From Clostridia bacterium (GTDB taxonomy: Bacteria; Bacillota; Clostridia; UBA1381), in the NCBI GenBank assembly GCA_900751685.1, contig CAADSR010000075.1, positions 1-7,177 of the forward strand: DNA of 7,177 bases. Reading direction: 5' to 3'. Under the pieces are notes generated by a model, which saw only the letters and a program-made list of their open reading frames with translations, made no database searches and was not told the DNA's origin. The translations under genes and the position numbers were made by a program. This document shows, piece by piece, positions 1 through 6,428 of this stretch (position 1 is the first letter of the stretch; each line of letters opens with the position of its first letter).

Positions 1-80
1 AAGGCCCAACTAAGTGGGCGGGTGGCACCCCTACAAGCCGGTCTCTCCAGCCGCTCTCCGGAGGTTGTCCCTGTGGGGCT
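1..80 (-). other. GC-rich structured noncoding stretch downstream of mnmA
   Basis: No gene is seen in bases 1-114. The segment can fold into several hairpins. GCCCA (4-8) pairs with TGGGC (15-19). GGGT (20-23) pairs with ACCC (27-30). CCCC plus ACA (28-31, 33-35) can pair with TGT plus GGGG (72-78), which excludes the second hairpin. An inner CTCCGGAG palindrome lies at 56-63. Read on the minus strand, the last hairpin is followed by CTT and then the window edge, so it could be a transcription terminator whose T-tract lies outside. It could also be part of a small structured RNA that continues past base 1. I cannot assign it to a known RNA family; both strand and function are uncertain. Confidence 0.3.
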
Positions 81-114
81 AAAATACATCAATATTATCC
101 TTTTCATCCATCCC

Positions 115-1176
115 TTACACAACTGTGCCGCCGCCCAGGACGTAGTCTCCGTCATAAAACACAACGGCCTGTCCCGGCGTGATCGCCCGCTGGGGCGTAT
201 CAAACACGACCTTTACCTGATCACCTGCGGGGATCAATGTGGCCGGCGCGGGCGGTGCCTGATAGCGCACCTTTGCCTGCACTGTCCGGGGAGCTGTAAG
301 CGGCTCGCCTGAGATGAAATTAATATCCTCAGCGATCAAATGGTCGGAAAACTCCATCCCCTTTTCGCCTAAAATGATCGTGTTATGCTCCGGGTCGATC
401 TTCATTACAAACATCGGCCGTCCATAAGCACCAATCCCCTTCCGCTGGCCGACCGTATAATAAATCAGGCCCTTGTGCTGCCCGATCACATTGCCCGCTG
501 TATCCAGAATATCGCCCGGCTTTGGCGTATAATTTGCATAATCCCGGATAAAGCCCGCGTAATCATCATCCTCCACAAAGCAAATCTCCTGGCTGTCTGG
601 CTTGTTTGCCACGGCTAGTCCTAATTCCTCCGCCATTTTACAGACCTCATCCTTGTTGTACCCGCCCAGCGGCATCAGCGTATGGGCAAGCTGCTGCTGG
701 GTGAAATGATATAACACATAGCTCTGGTCTTTTTTTGCTGCCTGGGATGCCCGCAAAACGTATTTGCCCGTTTGCTTGTCCAATTCTATTTTTGCGTAAT
801 GCCCTGTCGCCACATAATCTATTTCCATAGCCAGCGCTTTTTGCAGCAGGGCGTCAAATTTCAAATACCGGTTGCAGGCAATACATGGGTTCGGCGTCCG
901 CCCATGGGTATACTCGTCTATAAAATAATCGACGACTTTATCACGGAACAACTCCTTAAAGTTCATCACGTAAAAGTCAATCCCCAGCTTATCACAAACC
1001 CGCCGTGCGTCCTCCACTGCCGATTCGGCACAGCAGCCCTCATGGGCGGAGCATTCGTCCGAATAGGTCCACAGGCGCATGGTCGCACCAATGACCTCAT
1101 ATCCCTGTTGTTTTAATAGCGCAGCCGCAACGGAGCTGTCTACCCCGCCGGACATTCCAATCAATACTTTTTTCAT
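115..1176 (-). CDS. mnmA: tRNA-specific 2-thiouridylase MnmA
   Basis: Cytoplasmic enzyme that thiolates U34 of the glutamate, glutamine and lysine tRNAs, using ATP to adenylate the base and a persulfide sulfur relayed from a cysteine desulfurase. From the chosen ATG the protein is 353 residues, normal for the family. The N-terminal PP-loop SGGVDSS is at residues 9-15. The conserved NPCIACN segment (94-102 region) supplies the first catalytic cysteine, C98, with C101 nearby. QEICF supplies the second catalytic cysteine, C199. A GHYA motif (125-128) and a TVGQRKGIG segment (241-249) are typical, and the C-terminal beta-barrel domain ends in VLGGGTV. A start six codons upstream exists, but GGGAGG lies 5 bases before the internal ATG and the protein then begins MKKVLIGMSGG, as expected. 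It has its own promoter upstream and could also receive read-through from mntP 58 bases away. No lesions seen. Confidence 0.97.
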   Translation of the reverse strand: MKKVLIGMSGGVDSSVAAALLKQQGYEVIGATMRLWTYSDECSAHEGCCAESAVEDARRVCDKLGIDFYVMNFKELFRDKVVDYFIDEYTHGRTPNPCIACNRYLKFDALLQKALAMEIDYVATGHYAKIELDKQTGKYVLRASQAAKKDQSYVLYHFTQQQLAHTLMPLGGYNKDEVCKMAEELGLAVANKPDSQEICFVEDDDYAGFIRDYANYTPKPGDILDTAGNVIGQHKGLIYYTVGQRKGIGAYGRPMFVMKIDPEHNTIILGEKGMEFSDHLIAEDINFISGEPLTAPRTVQAKVRYQAPPAPATLIPAGDQVKVVFDTPQRAITPGQAVVFYDGDYVLGGGTVV

Positions 1177-1181
1177 GTGTT

Positions 1182-1187
1182 CCTCCC
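1182..1187 (-). promoter_or_regulatory. Shine-Dalgarno of mnmA (decides the start)
   Basis: On the minus strand GGGAGG sits 5 bases before the ATG at 1176. It overlaps the codons of a possible longer start at 1194, which favours the shorter 353-residue form. Confidence 0.85.
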
Positions 1188-1202
1188 GGATCATTTTTTT
1201 TC

Positions 1203-1231
1203 ATTTTATCATCTTTTGAGTGTCCTGGCAA
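1203..1231 (-). promoter_or_regulatory. Sigma-A-type promoter for mnmA
   Basis: On the minus strand TTGCCA (1226-1231) is separated by exactly 17 bases from TAAAAT (1203-1208). Both hexamers match the sigma-A consensus at most positions. Transcription would start near 1196, about 20 bases before the mnmA ATG and just ahead of its Shine-Dalgarno. The promoter lies wholly in the mntP-mnmA gap, so mnmA can be expressed independently of the upstream genes. Confidence 0.65.
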
Positions 1232-1234
1232 GGG

Positions 1235-1789
1235 TCAAAACAAGTGTTCAATTAAAATCTTGATCCCCATCCCCACCAGGATGATCCCTCCGGCCACCTC
1301 CGCCTTGTTTCCAAAAACATCACCAAACCGGCTTCCGATCCAAACCCCAGCCGCAGAGCATAAAAACGCAATGATCCCGATCCATCCCGCGGCCGAAAGA
1401 ATAGCCACATCGACCGCCGCAAAAGTAACGCCTACTGCAAGGGCGTCAATGCTGGTGGCAATGGCAAATAAGGCAAGCACTTTATTGTCCAGCGGGTCCC
1501 TGGGGATCTCGACTTCCTTCTTCTGGCTTTCCAGGATCATCTTCCCGCCGATAAACGCTAACAGCCCAAAGGCGATCCAGTGGTCAAAGCGGGCAATCGC
1601 ATCCGCTGCAAAATTGGACACCAGCCAGCCCAGGCAAGGCATTAGGAACTGAAAGAATCCAAAAAAGACGCCGACCTTCAAAGCCGCCCGCCAACGGAAT
1701 TTCCCTAGTAACATCCCATTGGTGACGGCCACTGAAAAAGCGTCCATTGCCAGGCCCACTGCAATCAAGAGCAATGCTATAAAATCCAA
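1235..1789 (-). CDS. mntP: Manganese efflux pump MntP
   Basis: Inner-membrane exporter of the MntP (YebN/DUF204) family, which protects cells from excess Mn(II). The 184-residue length is normal. The protein is a two-fold repeat of three hydrophobic helices each. The first half carries MDAFSVA with Asp16, the second carries TSIDALAVG with Asp115; these paired acidic motifs are the family hallmark. A central charged loop (about residues 88-103) separates the halves. The start codon is TTG (1787-1789), which puts the first Asp at the usual position 16 and has GGAGG 8 bases upstream. That Shine-Dalgarno lies inside the 3' arm of a terminator-like hairpin, so translation or transcription is probably modulated there. 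The gene follows the response regulator by 44 bases. That gap is too short for the Mn-sensing yybP-ykoY riboswitch that often precedes mntP. Confidence 0.95.
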   Translation of the reverse strand: MDFIALLLIAVGLAMDAFSVAVTNGMLLGKFRWRAALKVGVFFGFFQFLMPCLGWLVSNFAADAIARFDHWIAFGLLAFIGGKMILESQKKEVEIPRDPLDNKVLALFAIATSIDALAVGVTFAAVDVAILSAAGWIGIIAFLCSAAGVWIGSRFGDVFGNKAEVAGGIILVGMGIKILIEHLF

Positions 1790-1824
1790 AAAAATCGCCT
1801 CCCATAGAAAACTCTATGCGAGGC
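1788..1824 (-). terminator. Intrinsic terminator after the response regulator, overlapping the mntP RBS and start
   Basis: On the minus strand GCCTC (1820-1824) and CATAGA (1813-1818) pair with TCTATG (1803-1808) and GAGGC (1797-1801). A single G-G mismatch separates the two stem blocks and the loop is GTTT. GA and then seven Ts (1788-1794) follow directly, which is a classic Rho-independent terminator. It begins 9 bases after the response regulator stop codon. The mntP Shine-Dalgarno GGAGG is in the 3' arm, and the last two Ts are the first two bases of the mntP TTG start codon. Confidence 0.75.
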
Positions 1825-1833
1825 AGCCTTGCA

Positions 1834-2517
1834 TTATTCCCGCCGGAAGCGATATCCCACGCCCCAAACGGTTTCTATATATTTTTTTTCCGCGCCCAGC
1901 TTATCACGCACCCTTTGTACATGGACAGTAACGGTCGATATATCGCCCAGTGCGTCCATCCCCCAAATGCGGTCAAACAGCATTTCCTTGCTGAAGGTGC
2001 GGTTCGGATGCTCCGCCAAATAAACCAGCAAATCATATTCCTTTGCGGTCAGGGCGACTTCTTTTTCCTCCACGGTCACTTTATGGGCTGTTTTATCAAT
2101 TACAAGCTTCCCTACCTGCACCACGTCTCCCCCATTGCCGCTGACTTGGATCAGCTGGGCATGGCGGGCGATATGGGCTTTGACCCGGGCGACCAGCTCA
2201 TTGGGACTAAAGGGCTTTGTAATATAATCATCGGCTCCCAGCCCCAGCCCACGGATCTTATCAATATCATCCGCCCGGGCGGACAGGAAAATGATCGGCG
2301 TGTGCTTTTTCTCCCGCAGTTTCGTGCAGATCTCAAAGCCATCCATTCCAGGGAGCATAATATCAATAATAATCAAATCATATTCATTTTCCAGGGCCAT
2401 TGCAAGGCCATCCAGCCCATTTTCTGCAATTTCAGAGGTAAAACCACTGATTTGAAGGTAATCCCGCTCCAATTCCGCAATACTTTTATCATCTTCTATA
2501 ATTAAGATATGGTTCAT
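1834..2517 (-). CDS. OmpR/PhoB-family response regulator
   Basis: Cytoplasmic DNA-binding regulator of 227 residues, the normal size. The receiver domain (1-115) has the acidic pocket E8/D9, the phospho-acceptor D52 in the IIDIMLPGMDG block, S79 in FLSA and the invariant K101 in KPFSPNEL. The winged-helix effector domain (about 133-226) has LTAKEYDLLVYLAEHP, the recognition-helix region STVTVHVQRVRDKLG and the closing ETVWGVGYRF. It overlaps the kinase stop codon by 4 bases (ATGA at 2514-2517), with AAGGAG about 7 bases before its ATG, so translation is probably coupled to the kinase. Here the kinase comes first and the regulator second, the less common order. The likely target is the operon's own promoter, where hexamer repeats of the right geometry occur (6477-6503); this is inference. 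It cannot be given a named ortholog. Confidence 0.95.
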   Translation of the reverse strand: MNHILIIEDDKSIAELERDYLQISGFTSEIAENGLDGLAMALENEYDLIIIDIMLPGMDGFEICTKLREKKHTPIIFLSARADDIDKIRGLGLGADDYITKPFSPNELVARVKAHIARHAQLIQVSGNGGDVVQVGKLVIDKTAHKVTVEEKEVALTAKEYDLLVYLAEHPNRTFSKEMLFDRIWGMDALGDISTVTVHVQRVRDKLGAEKKYIETVWGVGYRFRRE

Positions 2518-3677
2518 TTCTGTTCTCCTTTTACAAGCGGCAGATAGATCACCGCGGTCGTCCCCTGCCCCTCTTCACTGCGGAGCCATATTTTACCTCC
2601 GTGCTTTGATACGATCTGCTTTGCGATCCCAAGGCCCAGGCCGCTGCCTTTGATATTCAGGTTCCGCGCCGGGTCTACCCGGTAAAACTCCTCAAATACA
2701 GATTGCAGCTGGTCCTTTGCAATACCGATCCCATCATCTGAGATCTGTGCAAAAACGCCCTTTTGCTCTATATAAGACGAGACGCGTATCTCGCCATTTT
2801 GATTCTTTGTATACTTCATGGCATTATCAATCAAATTTGCAAAAACACGGTGCAGATGCTCATAGTCCAAACGCACCATCGCTTTTTCCTGGGGGATATC
2901 CAGGCAAAGGCGCAGCCCCTTGCTTTCAATATCCAGCCGGTATTCCTCCGCCACTTCTTTCAAAAAGTCATTCAAATCACCAATGGCAAAGGTAAAGTGC
3001 ATTTTAGACAGCTCCAGCCTGGAGAATGTGGATAGGTTATTGACCATTTCCTCAATCATCCCGGCTTTTGCGTAAACAGTGGTTAAATATTTCTCCATTT
3101 TATCCGGCGTGTCCGCAATGCCGTCACGGATCCCCTCGATATAGCCTTTGATCGATGTAATGGGTGTTTTTAGATCATGGGACAGATTTGCCAAAAGCAT
3201 GCTGCGCTCCTGGCGCATAAAGACTTCCTTCTCCTTGCTGTTTTTTAGCTGGCGGCGCATTTGGTCAAACACACTGCACAGCTCGTCAAACTCTTCATAT
3301 TCGCTGCCCAGCACTTCAAAGTCCAGCTTCCCTTCCCGGATCTGGTTGGCGGCCTCTGTCAGGTCCCGGATCGGCCGGATGATGCTCCGGGCAAGGCGGG
3401 TCGTGGCAACCGTTGTGGTAACAACAGCGATCACAACACAGGCAATAGCCCAAATACACACATAGCGGATCGCAGAAGGGTTCATTGTAAAAAAGTCACC
3501 CAGCGCGCGGGAAAAGATTTTAGGGCTAAGCAGAGCCGCCCTAGAGATCTGCAGCTCATGTACTGGATACCGCATCACAAAAATAATCAGAAAAATAGCG
3601 GAGATAATACTAATCAAAACAATAGGGATCAAAAACATCGCTACATTGGATATCATAAATTTTCGTTTTATCTTCAT
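2514..3677 (-). CDS. Membrane sensor histidine kinase with HAMP domain
   Basis: Partner of the downstream response regulator. It autophosphorylates on a histidine and passes the phosphate to D52 of the regulator. From the chosen ATG it has 387 residues. TM1 spans about 9-35, followed by a short outside loop of about 37 residues, then TM2 at about 73-95 and a HAMP linker (about 96-148). The dimerisation domain has LSHDLKTPITSIKGY with phospho-accepting H167. The ATPase domain has an N box NLIDNAMKY (281-289), a G1 box DDGIGIA (314-320), an F-box region FEEFYRVD and a G2 box GSGLGLG (344-350). A start 7 codons upstream (3698) is less likely: AGGGGTG lies just before the ATG at 3677, and the upstream ATG overlaps the -10 hexamer of a consensus promoter. 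The small external loop suggests sensing at the membrane or through the transporter, not a large ligand domain. The signal is unknown. Confidence 0.95.
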   Translation of the reverse strand: MKIKRKFMISNVAMFLIPIVLISIISAIFLIIFVMRYPVHELQISRAALLSPKIFSRALGDFFTMNPSAIRYVCIWAIACVVIAVVTTTVATTRLARSIIRPIRDLTEAANQIREGKLDFEVLGSEYEEFDELCSVFDQMRRQLKNSKEKEVFMRQERSMLLANLSHDLKTPITSIKGYIEGIRDGIADTPDKMEKYLTTVYAKAGMIEEMVNNLSTFSRLELSKMHFTFAIGDLNDFLKEVAEEYRLDIESKGLRLCLDIPQEKAMVRLDYEHLHRVFANLIDNAMKYTKNQNGEIRVSSYIEQKGVFAQISDDGIGIAKDQLQSVFEEFYRVDPARNLNIKGSGLGLGIAKQIVSKHGGKIWLRSEEGQGTTAVIYLPLVKGEQK

Positions 3678-3682
3678 CCTAT

Positions 3683-3689
3683 CACCCCT
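3683..3689 (-). promoter_or_regulatory. Shine-Dalgarno of the histidine kinase (decides the start)
   Basis: On the minus strand AGGGGTG ends 5 bases before the ATG at 3677. It lies downstream of the alternative ATG at 3698, which itself has only a weak GGG 4 bases upstream. Confidence 0.7.
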
Positions 3690-3696
3690 ATTTTTC

Positions 3697-3724
3697 ATTA
3701 TACCCTAAAATTTCTTGTTGTCAA
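3697..3724 (-). promoter_or_regulatory. Consensus sigma-A promoter for the kinase/regulator pair
   Basis: On the minus strand TTGACA (3719-3724) and TATAAT (3697-3702) are both perfect consensus hexamers, separated by 16 bases. The -35 lies in the last codons of the permease gene and the -10 just after its stop. Transcription would start near 3690, giving a leader of only about 13 bases before the ATG at 3677. This would express the two-component pair independently of the transporter genes. The exact matches make chance unlikely, but activity is not shown. Confidence 0.7.
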
Positions 3725-4457
3725 ACAAATAATAGCCGGCCGTATAGAAAATAACGCCGCTGCCCAACAGCACGCCGATCTTACTGATCATTGCCCCAAA
3801 CGGCAGCGCCGCGCCGATCCATAATTTATGCCACTGCATATAGGAGGTAAATAGGATCCCATTGGTTCCGGGAACAAAATAATCGCAATATTTCATCACT
3901 GCATACACAGCGATAGATAAAAACATAGAAAGGGTCGCACTGTCACATAAAAGATTAATGACCACCGCCATCAAGGCAAGGATAAACATGGGAACCAGGT
4001 CTACCGCATAAGCGGCCATGCTCTGCATCAGATTTTCAGCCATCCGCCCGCTTCCCCCGAAAATGATCCCGATGATCACGCACGCAATAAACAACACGAT
4101 AAAGTAAATAACCCCGACCGTAAACGCCGCGAAAACTTTAGAGGTCAAGATCTTGAACCGGCTGACCGGGCGGAGCAACACGGCTTTCATAGTGCTGTCC
4201 TGCATCTGCGCGGCAAATAGGTCCGTTACCGCCATCAGCACCACAAGGGGCACTAAGATTTCAGCAAAAAAAGGAAGGATCTCCATAACCAGGTTTGACT
4301 GCACACTTACCATCCCATCCGAAATGCGGGCTAAAAGAAGGCTTCCCCCGATCCGGCCCAGGCACACCAAGATCCCCAGGATCAGCAGCACAGCATATTT
4401 CTTTTTAGTCACCAGCAAATAAAGCTCATTTTTATAATTTGCAAACAAACGATTCAT
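3705..4457 (-). CDS. ABC-2 type transporter permease
   Basis: Membrane subunit of an ABC exporter, 250 residues with about six hydrophobic helices (roughly 20-43, 58-83, 108-134, 147-170, 173-195 and 215-246). Between helices 2 and 3 the segment QDSTMKAVLLRPVSRFKILTSK resembles the coupling region that ABC-2 permeases use to contact their ATPase; it has the conserved PVSR and K-rich end. The start codon overlaps the stop of the ATPase gene by 4 bases (ATGA at 4454-4457), with a G-rich Shine-Dalgarno about 10 bases upstream. The pair therefore forms one transporter, presumably a homodimer of this permease with two ATPases. Such BcrA/LanF-linked permeases often export or exclude membrane-active peptides, but the substrate here cannot be read from sequence. 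It ends in a charged DNKKF tail. Confidence 0.88.
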   Translation of the reverse strand: MNRLFANYKNELYLLVTKKKYAVLLILGILVCLGRIGGSLLLARISDGMVSVQSNLVMEILPFFAEILVPLVVLMAVTDLFAAQMQDSTMKAVLLRPVSRFKILTSKVFAAFTVGVIYFIVLFIACVIIGIIFGGSGRMAENLMQSMAAYAVDLVPMFILALMAVVINLLCDSATLSMFLSIAVYAVMKYCDYFVPGTNGILFTSYMQWHKLWIGAALPFGAMISKIGVLLGSGVIFYTAGYYLFDNKKF

Positions 4458-5188
4458 AGTACAATATCCCCCCTTTGATCTTTTACCACGCTCAAGAAAT
4501 AATCCTCCATGCTCGGATGCAGGCGCAATGCTTCTTCTTTGGTGGTAAAGTCGATCAGCTCCCCTTCATGCATCACACCGACCTTATTACAGGTCTTTTC
4601 GATCTCTCCCGCCAAATGGCTGGAGATCAAGAACGTGGAGCCTTTTTCCTCCGCCATTTTGGCGATGATCTCACGCACTTCGATCATCCCTTCAATATCC
4701 AGCCCATTGGTCGGCTCGTCCAGGATCACCAGCTCCGGCTCCGAAAGCCAGGCAAGGGCTAACCCCAGCCGCTGCTTCATTCCAAGGGAAAAGCGCCCGG
4801 CTTTATCATTTTTATACTTCTCCATATGCACGAGCTGCAATACATGGTCGATCCGTTGATCCGTCACATTGGGGTGGAGCCGTGCCATCATTTTTAAATT
4901 TGCTTTGGCCGACAATTCCATATAAATGGCCGGCGCCTCGACCAAAGCCCCGGTCCGGGCCATAATTTCTTCAAAATGATCCTCTATGTCCATGCCAAAA
5001 ATGCGTACTTTTCCATAGTCCGGACGCACCAGGCCTAAAATGGCTTTCATTGTCGTTGTTTTCCCCGAGCCGTTCGGCCCAAGCAGCCCGACAATATCGC
5101 CTTTATCCATTGAAAAGCTGATCCGTTTGACCCCACGGTTGTTTTTATACATCTTACTCAAATTGTTGATCTCTAAAATAGGTTCCAT
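4454..5188 (-). CDS. ABC transporter ATP-binding protein, BcrA/LanF-like
   Basis: Cytoplasmic ATPase of the exporter completed by the next gene. From the chosen ATG it has 244 residues. It shows Walker A GPNGSGKTT (37-45), a Q-loop-region substitution in the TGALVEAPAIY segment (79-89), a signature FSLGMKQR (133-140), Walker B LVILDEPT with E158 (153-160), a D-loop NGLD (161-164) and the switch histidine H191 in ISSH. The FSLGMKQRLG signature and the NGLDIEGM tail are typical of the BcrA/LanF group linked to bacitracin and lantibiotic self-protection. That is a family resemblance only; the real substrate is unknown. A TTG 14 codons upstream would extend the protein, but GGGAGG lies 7 bases before the ATG at 5188 and the shorter form starts where the family does. 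It follows the secreted-protein gene by 129 bases that contain a large inverted repeat. Confidence 0.94.
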   Translation of the reverse strand: MEPILEINNLSKMYKNNRGVKRISFSMDKGDIVGLLGPNGSGKTTTMKAILGLVRPDYGKVRIFGMDIEDHFEEIMARTGALVEAPAIYMELSAKANLKMMARLHPNVTDQRIDHVLQLVHMEKYKNDKAGRFSLGMKQRLGLALAWLSEPELVILDEPTNGLDIEGMIEVREIIAKMAEEKGSTFLISSHLAGEIEKTCNKVGVMHEGELIDFTTKEEALRLHPSMEDYFLSVVKDQRGDIVL

Positions 5189-5195
5189 TGGTTTT

Positions 5196-5201
5196 CCTCC
5201 C
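5196..5201 (-). promoter_or_regulatory. Shine-Dalgarno of the ABC ATPase (decides the start)
   Basis: On the minus strand GGGAGG stands 7 bases before the ATG at 5188. It argues against the upstream TTG at 5230. Confidence 0.8.
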
Positions 5202-5230
5202 TTTTGATCTAAGCCCCCTGAACACCACAA

Positions 5231-5283
5231 GCCAACATCCCAGCGCTGAATATGTGTTGATGAAGCACGCTTGTGATGTTGGC
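5231..5283. repeat. Long interrupted inverted repeat between secreted-protein and ATPase genes
   Basis: GCCAACATC (5231-5239) is a perfect 9-base match to the reverse complement of GATGTTGGC (5275-5283). Inside, AGCG (5242-5245) pairs with CGCT (5268-5271), leaving an apical loop of about 22 bases. No T-tract follows on either strand, so it is not a standard intrinsic terminator. It could be an mRNA processing or stabilising hairpin that sets the expression ratio of flanking genes, or a protein-binding palindrome. Confidence 0.7.
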
Positions 5284-5305
5284 AATATGGGGTTTATTAT
5301 GGGAT

Positions 5306-5334
5306 TTTATAGGTTATTTACTCTGGGTATACAA
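5306..5334 (-). promoter_or_regulatory. Weak candidate promoter for the ABC genes
   Basis: On the minus strand TTGTAT (5329-5334) is 17 bases from TATAAA (5306-5311). The -35 is a poor match, the -10 a good one. It overlaps the end of the secreted-protein gene and would give a leader of about 110 bases containing the inverted repeat at 5231-5283. It is AT-rich, so a chance match is quite possible. Confidence 0.3.
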
Positions 5335-6373
5335 TTTCAATACTGCTTGCAGAATCCGCGCCGCCGATAACGGAAACGCCGCTTTGTTCCTTCTGCAAAT
5401 ATTTCAATTCATGCTCATAGTTTTCGCGTTGGTCTTCTGTCAGGGAATCTTTTTCCAACAGTTTTTCCAGCTCAGAGATCCGTTTTGCTGTTTGCTCAGA
5501 CGTATACTCTGTTTTTACGCTGCTCAGGTCTAACCGTTCCGGCTGTGTCGTGCCATATTCGCCTACAGTCCCGTCAATTTTTACAGAGATGCTGTGGCCA
5601 TTGCCTTCCAGTGTGATATCAATGTTGTTTTCCAGCATCCGTCCCTTATCGTCTACGCTAACTGCACAGTTTGCATTTTTAACGACTGGGTCCATGCCTA
5701 ATTGAACCAGCGGGTCTTGATATTGGTCATATCTATTGCTGTTACCAGCATATGCTGCGGAGAACATTGCGGACAAGCCTGCGTTATACAGCTCCGGAAT
5801 CTGGAAGCTGTCTAAATTGATCGCATAGTTGTAACGGTTCCCATCATCGGATATATAGACAAAGTTATTTTTCAAATCGCCTACGACCATATCAGATAGC
5901 AGCTCCACAAAATGGATCATTTTTTCGGCTGTTTCTGTGTCCTCCTGGCCATTGACTCTGTTTGTAAACTGGCCCATATCAAAGAGGTATCCTTTTTCAG
6001 GATATGGATTCGGCTCATCCATTGCATAAGCGCCTTCTTCTTCACGATAATGGATCCACATTCCATCCTGGTAATACATTGCAGATGTGCTTTCCTCTGA
6101 ACCAGCCTCGCTGGAGGATGTAAACATATTATGCTTTACGTCTCCATTTTTGTCTACCAGCTCCTTCACCGCAGCGGTGCCGATCTCCTGGCCGTCTACC
6201 GCCAGTGTTGCTTTGAGGTTCAGTGTGTAGTTCTCTTCTTTGAGTAAGTCCTTGATGGCGTTTTTGTATACCGTATACCCATTCGAGTTTGCAAAGTTTG
6301 CAAGCACTGCAGAGGATAAGGTCACGATCCCGACAACAAGGCTGACTGCTAATGTCATTCTTTTTTTGTTCAT
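5318..6373 (-). CDS. Secreted or membrane-anchored protein of unknown family
   Basis: A 351-residue protein I do not recognise. The N-terminus is a typical export signal: MNKKR, a hydrophobic core at about 7-24, then a possible cleavage after VLA (residue 25). There is no lipobox cysteine, and the only cysteine is C236, so it is either released or held by an uncleaved signal. Residues about 48-190 alternate polar and hydrophobic stretches (NYTLNLKATLAVDG, MYYQDGMWIHYRE, NRYNYAINLDSF), suggesting an antiparallel beta-rich fold of the kind seen in LolA-like lipid or peptide carriers; this is inference. Residues about 290-330 are highly charged and likely a coiled coil (ISELEKLLEKDSLTEDQREN). 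GGAG is placed 6 bases before the ATG, and an extended -10 promoter lies upstream. As first gene of the cluster before an ABC exporter and a two-component system, it may be a sensor, a substrate-binding factor or an envelope-protective protein. Confidence 0.85.
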   Translation of the reverse strand: MNKKRMTLAVSLVVGIVTLSSAVLANFANSNGYTVYKNAIKDLLKEENYTLNLKATLAVDGQEIGTAAVKELVDKNGDVKHNMFTSSSEAGSEESTSAMYYQDGMWIHYREEEGAYAMDEPNPYPEKGYLFDMGQFTNRVNGQEDTETAEKMIHFVELLSDMVVGDLKNNFVYISDDGNRYNYAINLDSFQIPELYNAGLSAMFSAAYAGNSNRYDQYQDPLVQLGMDPVVKNANCAVSVDDKGRMLENNIDITLEGNGHSISVKIDGTVGEYGTTQPERLDLSSVKTEYTSEQTAKRISELEKLLEKDSLTEDQRENYEHELKYLQKEQSGVSVIGGADSASSIEIVYPE

Positions 6374-6428
6374 GATGCACTCCTTCTTCCTTGAATTGAT
6401 GTTGCAGATAAATTTATCTTACAAACTT

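Noticed and set aside
1..80. 6S RNA, glycine riboswitch or T-box at the window start
   Set aside because: GGAGAGA-like and GGGTGGCACC-like words recall these families, but the complete consensus order, length and expression platform are not present in the visible bases. It is kept only as an unassigned structure.
22..312. Plus-strand open frame opposite the end of mnmA
   Set aside because: It is antisense to conserved mnmA codons, with no RBS and no domain.
1584..1805. Alternative minus-strand frame overlapping the start of mntP
   Set aside because: It shares the mntP ribosome site but is in another frame, with no family features, whereas the mntP frame has both DA motifs.
3678..3698. Longer histidine kinase start at 3698
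   Set aside because: It has only a weak Shine-Dalgarno, and its ATG overlaps the TATAAT hexamer, so transcripts from that promoter would not contain it.
4454..5188. Calling the transporter a bacitracin or lantibiotic resistance system by name
   Set aside because: The ATPase resembles the BcrA/LanF group, but substrate cannot be read from these motifs and no peptide or modification gene is in the window.
5189..5230. Longer ABC ATPase start (TTG at 5230)
   Set aside because: Its extra 14 residues are not family-like and a clear GGGAGG serves the ATG at 5188.
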